From: Pseudonocardia nigra
Lineage (GTDB): Bacteria > Actinomycetota > Actinomycetes > Mycobacteriales > Pseudonocardiaceae
Assembly (NCBI RefSeq): GCF_019396355.1
Contig: NZ_JAHKRK010000002.1
Location: 62,001 to 126,000 of the forward strand
Reading direction: 5' to 3'
DNA length: 64,000 nucleotides
The notes under the pieces were generated by a model. It saw nothing but the letters and a program-made list of their open reading frames with translations, made no database searches and was not told the DNA's origin. Positions 61,610 through 64,000 of the stretch are shown piece after piece; within the stretch, counting starts at the first letter, position 1; every line of letters begins with the position of its first letter. The position numbers were made by a program, and so were the translations under genes.

Positions 61610-62344
61610 TCATCGGTTCTCCTGCTGCCGCACCGACTCCAGCCAGGCCAGCGACTCGGGCGAGCCGCCGGGGAAGGTGTCGCCCGCGTCCAGCAGGAAC
61701 GTGCGGTCGCCGTGGTGGGCCAGCTCGTGATGGACGGCTGCGGTGTCGCCGCGCTCGACCAGCTCGAGGATCCGCCGGTGCCGCTGCGCGTCGCCGAGCA
61801 GCGTCTCCCGGCTCCGGCGGGCCTGGCGGTTCATCGCCATGCACAGGCGCAGCTGCAGCGCCAGCGCGCGGTAGGCCTCCTCGAGCCTGCGGTGGCCGGC
61901 GAGGCCCACGACGGCGAGGTGGAACGCGAACCCGCGCTCGGTGACGGCCGCGGGGTCGCCGTCCTGCGCGGCGCGTTCGAGCGCGGCGTACGCCTCCCGG
62001 CAGCGGTTGATGCGCTCCGGCGCCCGGCACGGGACGCCGAGGTCGACGGCCAGGCGCTCGAGGTCGTGGCGCAGGGTGAAGATCTCGTAGACGTCGTGCA
62101 GCGTGAGCGGCGTGACCACCGCGCCGCGCCGCGGGGTCCGCACGATCAGCCCCTCCTGCTCCAGCACCGCCATCGCCTCCCGCAGCGGGGGCTTGCTGAC
62201 GCCGAGCGACTCGATGAGGTGGTTCTCGACGACGCGGTCGCCCGGCTGCAACTCGCCGCTGAAGATCATGTTCCGCAGCGCCGACGCCGCGAGCTGCGTG
62301 ATGCTCGGCGGCGACTCGATGCGCCGAGGCGACGGGGCGGACAC
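61610..62344 (-). CDS. GntR family regulator with FCD domain
   Basis: A 244-residue GntR regulator. HTH at about 15-75 (LRNMIFSGELQPGDRVVENHLIESLGVSKPPLREAMAVLEQEGLI in stretches), FCD domain with metal ligands in RHDLERLAVD, FAFHLAVVGLAGH and QRHRRILELVERGD. GTG 62344 is preferred (GAAGGAG upstream) although the frame is open to ATG 62428. Divergent from the CoA-transferase gene; CTGTAGACAG at 62411-62420 is a likely site. It probably controls both directions. Confidence 0.88.
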   Translation of the reverse strand: MSAPSPRRIESPPSITQLAASALRNMIFSGELQPGDRVVENHLIESLGVSKPPLREAMAVLEQEGLIVRTPRRGAVVTPLTLHDVYEIFTLRHDLERLAVDLGVPCRAPERINRCREAYAALERAAQDGDPAAVTERGFAFHLAVVGLAGHRRLEEAYRALALQLRLCMAMNRQARRSRETLLGDAQRHRRILELVERGDTAAVHHELAHHGDRTFLLDAGDTFPGGSPESLAWLESVRQQENR

Positions 62345-62410
62345 GGAGGTTTCGTCTCCTTCCGATCGAGAAGAACTTGCGGCTGCCTCTTGCCCGAGGA
62401 CTACGGACGT

Positions 62411-62420
62411 CTGTAGACAG
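62411..62420. promoter_or_regulatory. Probable GntR (FCD) operator
   Basis: CTGTAGACAG is a palindrome embedded in GTCTGTAGACAG, resembling the TTGT-N2-ACAA type sites of FCD regulators, midway between the divergent GntR and CoA-transferase starts. Confidence 0.5.
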
Positions 62421-62460
62421 TAATCCACCTCACAGCGGTAGCAACACTTCGGAGGCGTGC

Positions 62461-63717
62461 GTGACGGTCCGAGACAGCAGCCCTCCCCTCGCCGGGATCA
62501 CCGTGCTGGAGGTCGGCGCCTTCATGGCGGCGCCCTTCGCGACCATGCAGCTCGCCGATCTGGGCGCCACCGTCCTCAAGATCGAGGTGCCCGGCGCAGG
62601 CGACCCGGTCCGCGCCACCGGGCCGTTCGTGCACGGGGAGAGCTCCCCCTTCGTGCGGCTCAACCGCAACAAGCACTCCGTCGCCCTCGACCTCAAGTCC
62701 GCGAAGGGCCGGGAGGCGTTCCTGCGGCTGGCGGCGTCGGCCGACGTGCTGGTGGAGAACCTGCGGCCGGGCGCGATGCGCAAGCTTGGGCTCGACTACG
62801 AGAGCCTGCGTCCCACCGCCCCGCGGCTGGTCTACGCGTCCGCGTCGGGGTGGGGCCAGGACGGCCCGCTCGCGGCGCTGCCCGGACTCGACATCATGGC
62901 CCAGGCCCGTGGCGGCCTGATGAGCATCACCGGCACCCCGGAGGGCGACCCGACGAAGATTGGCGTCCCGATCTGCGACCTGGTCTGCGCGCTCTACGTC
63001 GCGCTCGCCGTCACCGCCGCGCTGCGCGAGCGCGACCGCACCGGCGAGGGCCAGCACATCGACGTCTCGCTGCTCGAGTCCGGCGTGTCCTTCGCGATCT
63101 GGGAGGCGGGCAAGTACTTCGCCACCGGCGAGGTGGGCAGGCCGCTGGGGTCGGCCCACCAGAGCACAGCCCCCTACCAGGCGGTGCGCACGTCCGACGG
63201 GTTCGTCACGATCGGTGCCGTCACCCCGAAGACGTGGACCGGGCTCTGCGACGTGCTGGGGCTCGCCGCGCTGCACGCCGACGACCGCTACGCCGACGCC
63301 TTCGCCCGGCACGCCCACCGCGAGGCCCTGATCGCCGCGATCGAGGACGTCACCCGGAGCTGGACCAGCGCGAAGCTCGTCGACGCCCTCGACGCCGCCG
63401 GTGTCCCGTGCGCCCCGATCGCCGACTACGCCCAGGTGTTCACCGACGACCACCTGACCGAGCGGAACTACTTCTGGGACGCGCACCACCCCGTCGCGGG
63501 CGAGGTGCGCCAGCTCGGTTCGCCGATGCGCTTCTCGCGCACACCCGCCGTGCGGGCCGCCGCGGGGCCGGTGCTCGGCGACGGCACCCGCGACGCACTG
63601 CGGGCCGCCGGCTACTCCGAGGACGAGATCCGCGACCTGGTCACCGACGGCGCCGCCGCCATCGATGGCGGCGCCCCACCCGCGCCCCGCACCACCGAGA
63701 GGGAGGACCCGGCATGA
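62461..63717 (+). CDS. CaiB/BaiF family (class III) CoA-transferase
   Basis: A 418-residue class III CoA-transferase, which moves CoA between carboxylic acids through an aspartyl-CoA anhydride. The catalytic Asp is D144 in PGLDIMAQARGG; VLEVGAFMAAPFATMQLADLGATVLKIE in stretches and VENLRPGAM are family signatures. GTG 62461 has CGGAGG six bases upstream. Its stop overlaps the start of a TctC-type binding protein (ATGA), so the acid imported by that transporter is probably the CoA acceptor. Confidence 0.92.
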   Translation: MTVRDSSPPLAGITVLEVGAFMAAPFATMQLADLGATVLKIEVPGAGDPVRATGPFVHGESSPFVRLNRNKHSVALDLKSAKGREAFLRLAASADVLVENLRPGAMRKLGLDYESLRPTAPRLVYASASGWGQDGPLAALPGLDIMAQARGGLMSITGTPEGDPTKIGVPICDLVCALYVALAVTAALRERDRTGEGQHIDVSLLESGVSFAIWEAGKYFATGEVGRPLGSAHQSTAPYQAVRTSDGFVTIGAVTPKTWTGLCDVLGLAALHADDRYADAFARHAHREALIAAIEDVTRSWTSAKLVDALDAAGVPCAPIADYAQVFTDDHLTERNYFWDAHHPVAGEVRQLGSPMRFSRTPAVRAAAGPVLGDGTRDALRAAGYSEDEIRDLVTDGAAAIDGGAPPAPRTTEREDPA

Positions 63718-64000
63718 GGACTCGAGCAATGCCACTGGCGGCCGGCACGCTCGCGCTCGCGCTCGCGGTGGCGGGCTGCGGCGGCGACGGCAGTGCCGCG
63801 GAGACCGGCTCGTGGCAGCCGGACGGCGACGTGACGATGGTCGTGCCGTTCTCCCCCGGCGGCGGCAGCGACCGGGCGGGCCGCGCGCTGGCCGCCGCCA
63901 TCGAGGCCGCCGCGCCCGAGGTCGGCGTCAGCGTGGAGAACCGCGAGGGCGGCTCCGGCGCCGTCGGGTACTCGTACTTCCTGGGTCAGGAGGGCGACGC
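63714..64000 (+). CDS. Tripartite tricarboxylate transporter substrate-binding protein (TctC/Bug), partial
   Basis: The first 95 residues of an extracytoplasmic binding protein, cut by the window edge. The signal peptide ends in the lipobox AVAGC (Cys about 22). The mature start holds VTMVVPFSPGGGSDRAGRALA and NREGGSGAVGYSYF, the diagnostic Bug/TctC loops that contact a carboxylate ligand. The family imports citrate-like and other organic acids together with TctA and TctB, which would be expected just beyond the window. Confidence 0.88.
   Translation, partial: MRTRAMPLAAGTLALALAVAGCGGDGSAAETGSWQPDGDVTMVVPFSPGGGSDRAGRALAAAIEAAAPEVGVSVENREGGSGAVGYSYFLGQEGD

Overview
The window is GC-rich (low-to-mid 70s percent by eye), packed with genes that start with GTG or ATG, overlap as ATGA or GTGA, and stop mostly in TGA. 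Gene families (CGNR regulators, DHA2 exporters, steroid-type acyl-CoA dehydrogenases, CaiB transferases, manganese catalase) point to a free-living actinomycete of the Pseudonocardia type. This is inference; no rRNA, tRNA, phage, IS element or CRISPR array was seen. It reads as an ordinary but accessory-rich chromosomal segment devoted to uptake and breakdown of unusual carbon sources.

Layout. 1-14.5 kb: small regulator/exporter units (MarR-GNAT fusion; two divergent CGNR-regulator/MFS pairs, the second with an in-frame amber stop in the transporter), an acyltransferase, an RmlC-like epimerase, a decayed Phd/VapC locus, a PLP trans-sulfuration enzyme, a frameshifted acyl-CoA dehydrogenase, and a MarR-controlled operon with a DHA2 exporter fused to three carboxypeptidase-regulatory-like domains plus a YceI protein carrying the same domain. 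14.5-20.2 kb: a CUT1 sugar-type ABC transporter operon with two DapA-superfamily aldolases and a FadR-type regulator.

20.3-40.2 kb is the most coherent block. An eight-gene minus operon (NDP-forming acyl-CoA synthetase, two acyl-CoA dehydrogenases, two SDRs, MFS, MBL-fold and PHP proteins) is divergent from a plus operon (MaoC hydratase, cysteine-less thiolase-like protein, DUF35 protein, TetR regulator). Further on lie a third acyl-CoA dehydrogenase and a complete Opp/Dpp-type ABC importer, also divergent. All four promoters carry the same 15-base imperfect palindrome (TRGARC-N3-RTTCTA) at the probable transcription start, so the block looks like one TetR-controlled regulon for taking up and beta-oxidising a side-chain-bearing acid.

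40.2-51.8 kb: an enolase-superfamily enzyme and an atypical Nramp-fold transporter; a sulfatase with its formylglycine-generating enzyme, PadR regulator and MFS transporter; two DUF202 proteins; manganese catalase and hemerythrin; a spermidine-synthase-like protein; an intact VapBC pair. 51.8-64 kb: LacI and a divergent sugar operon (two Gfo/Idh/MocA dehydrogenases, a TIM-barrel isomerase, ThuA), a 326-base repeat-bounded spacer, a YihY/BrkB membrane protein, a broken VapC with intact antitoxin, a second atypical Nramp-fold transporter with RpiB and GntR genes, and a CaiB CoA-transferase followed by the start of a TctC/Bug-type binding protein cut by the window edge.
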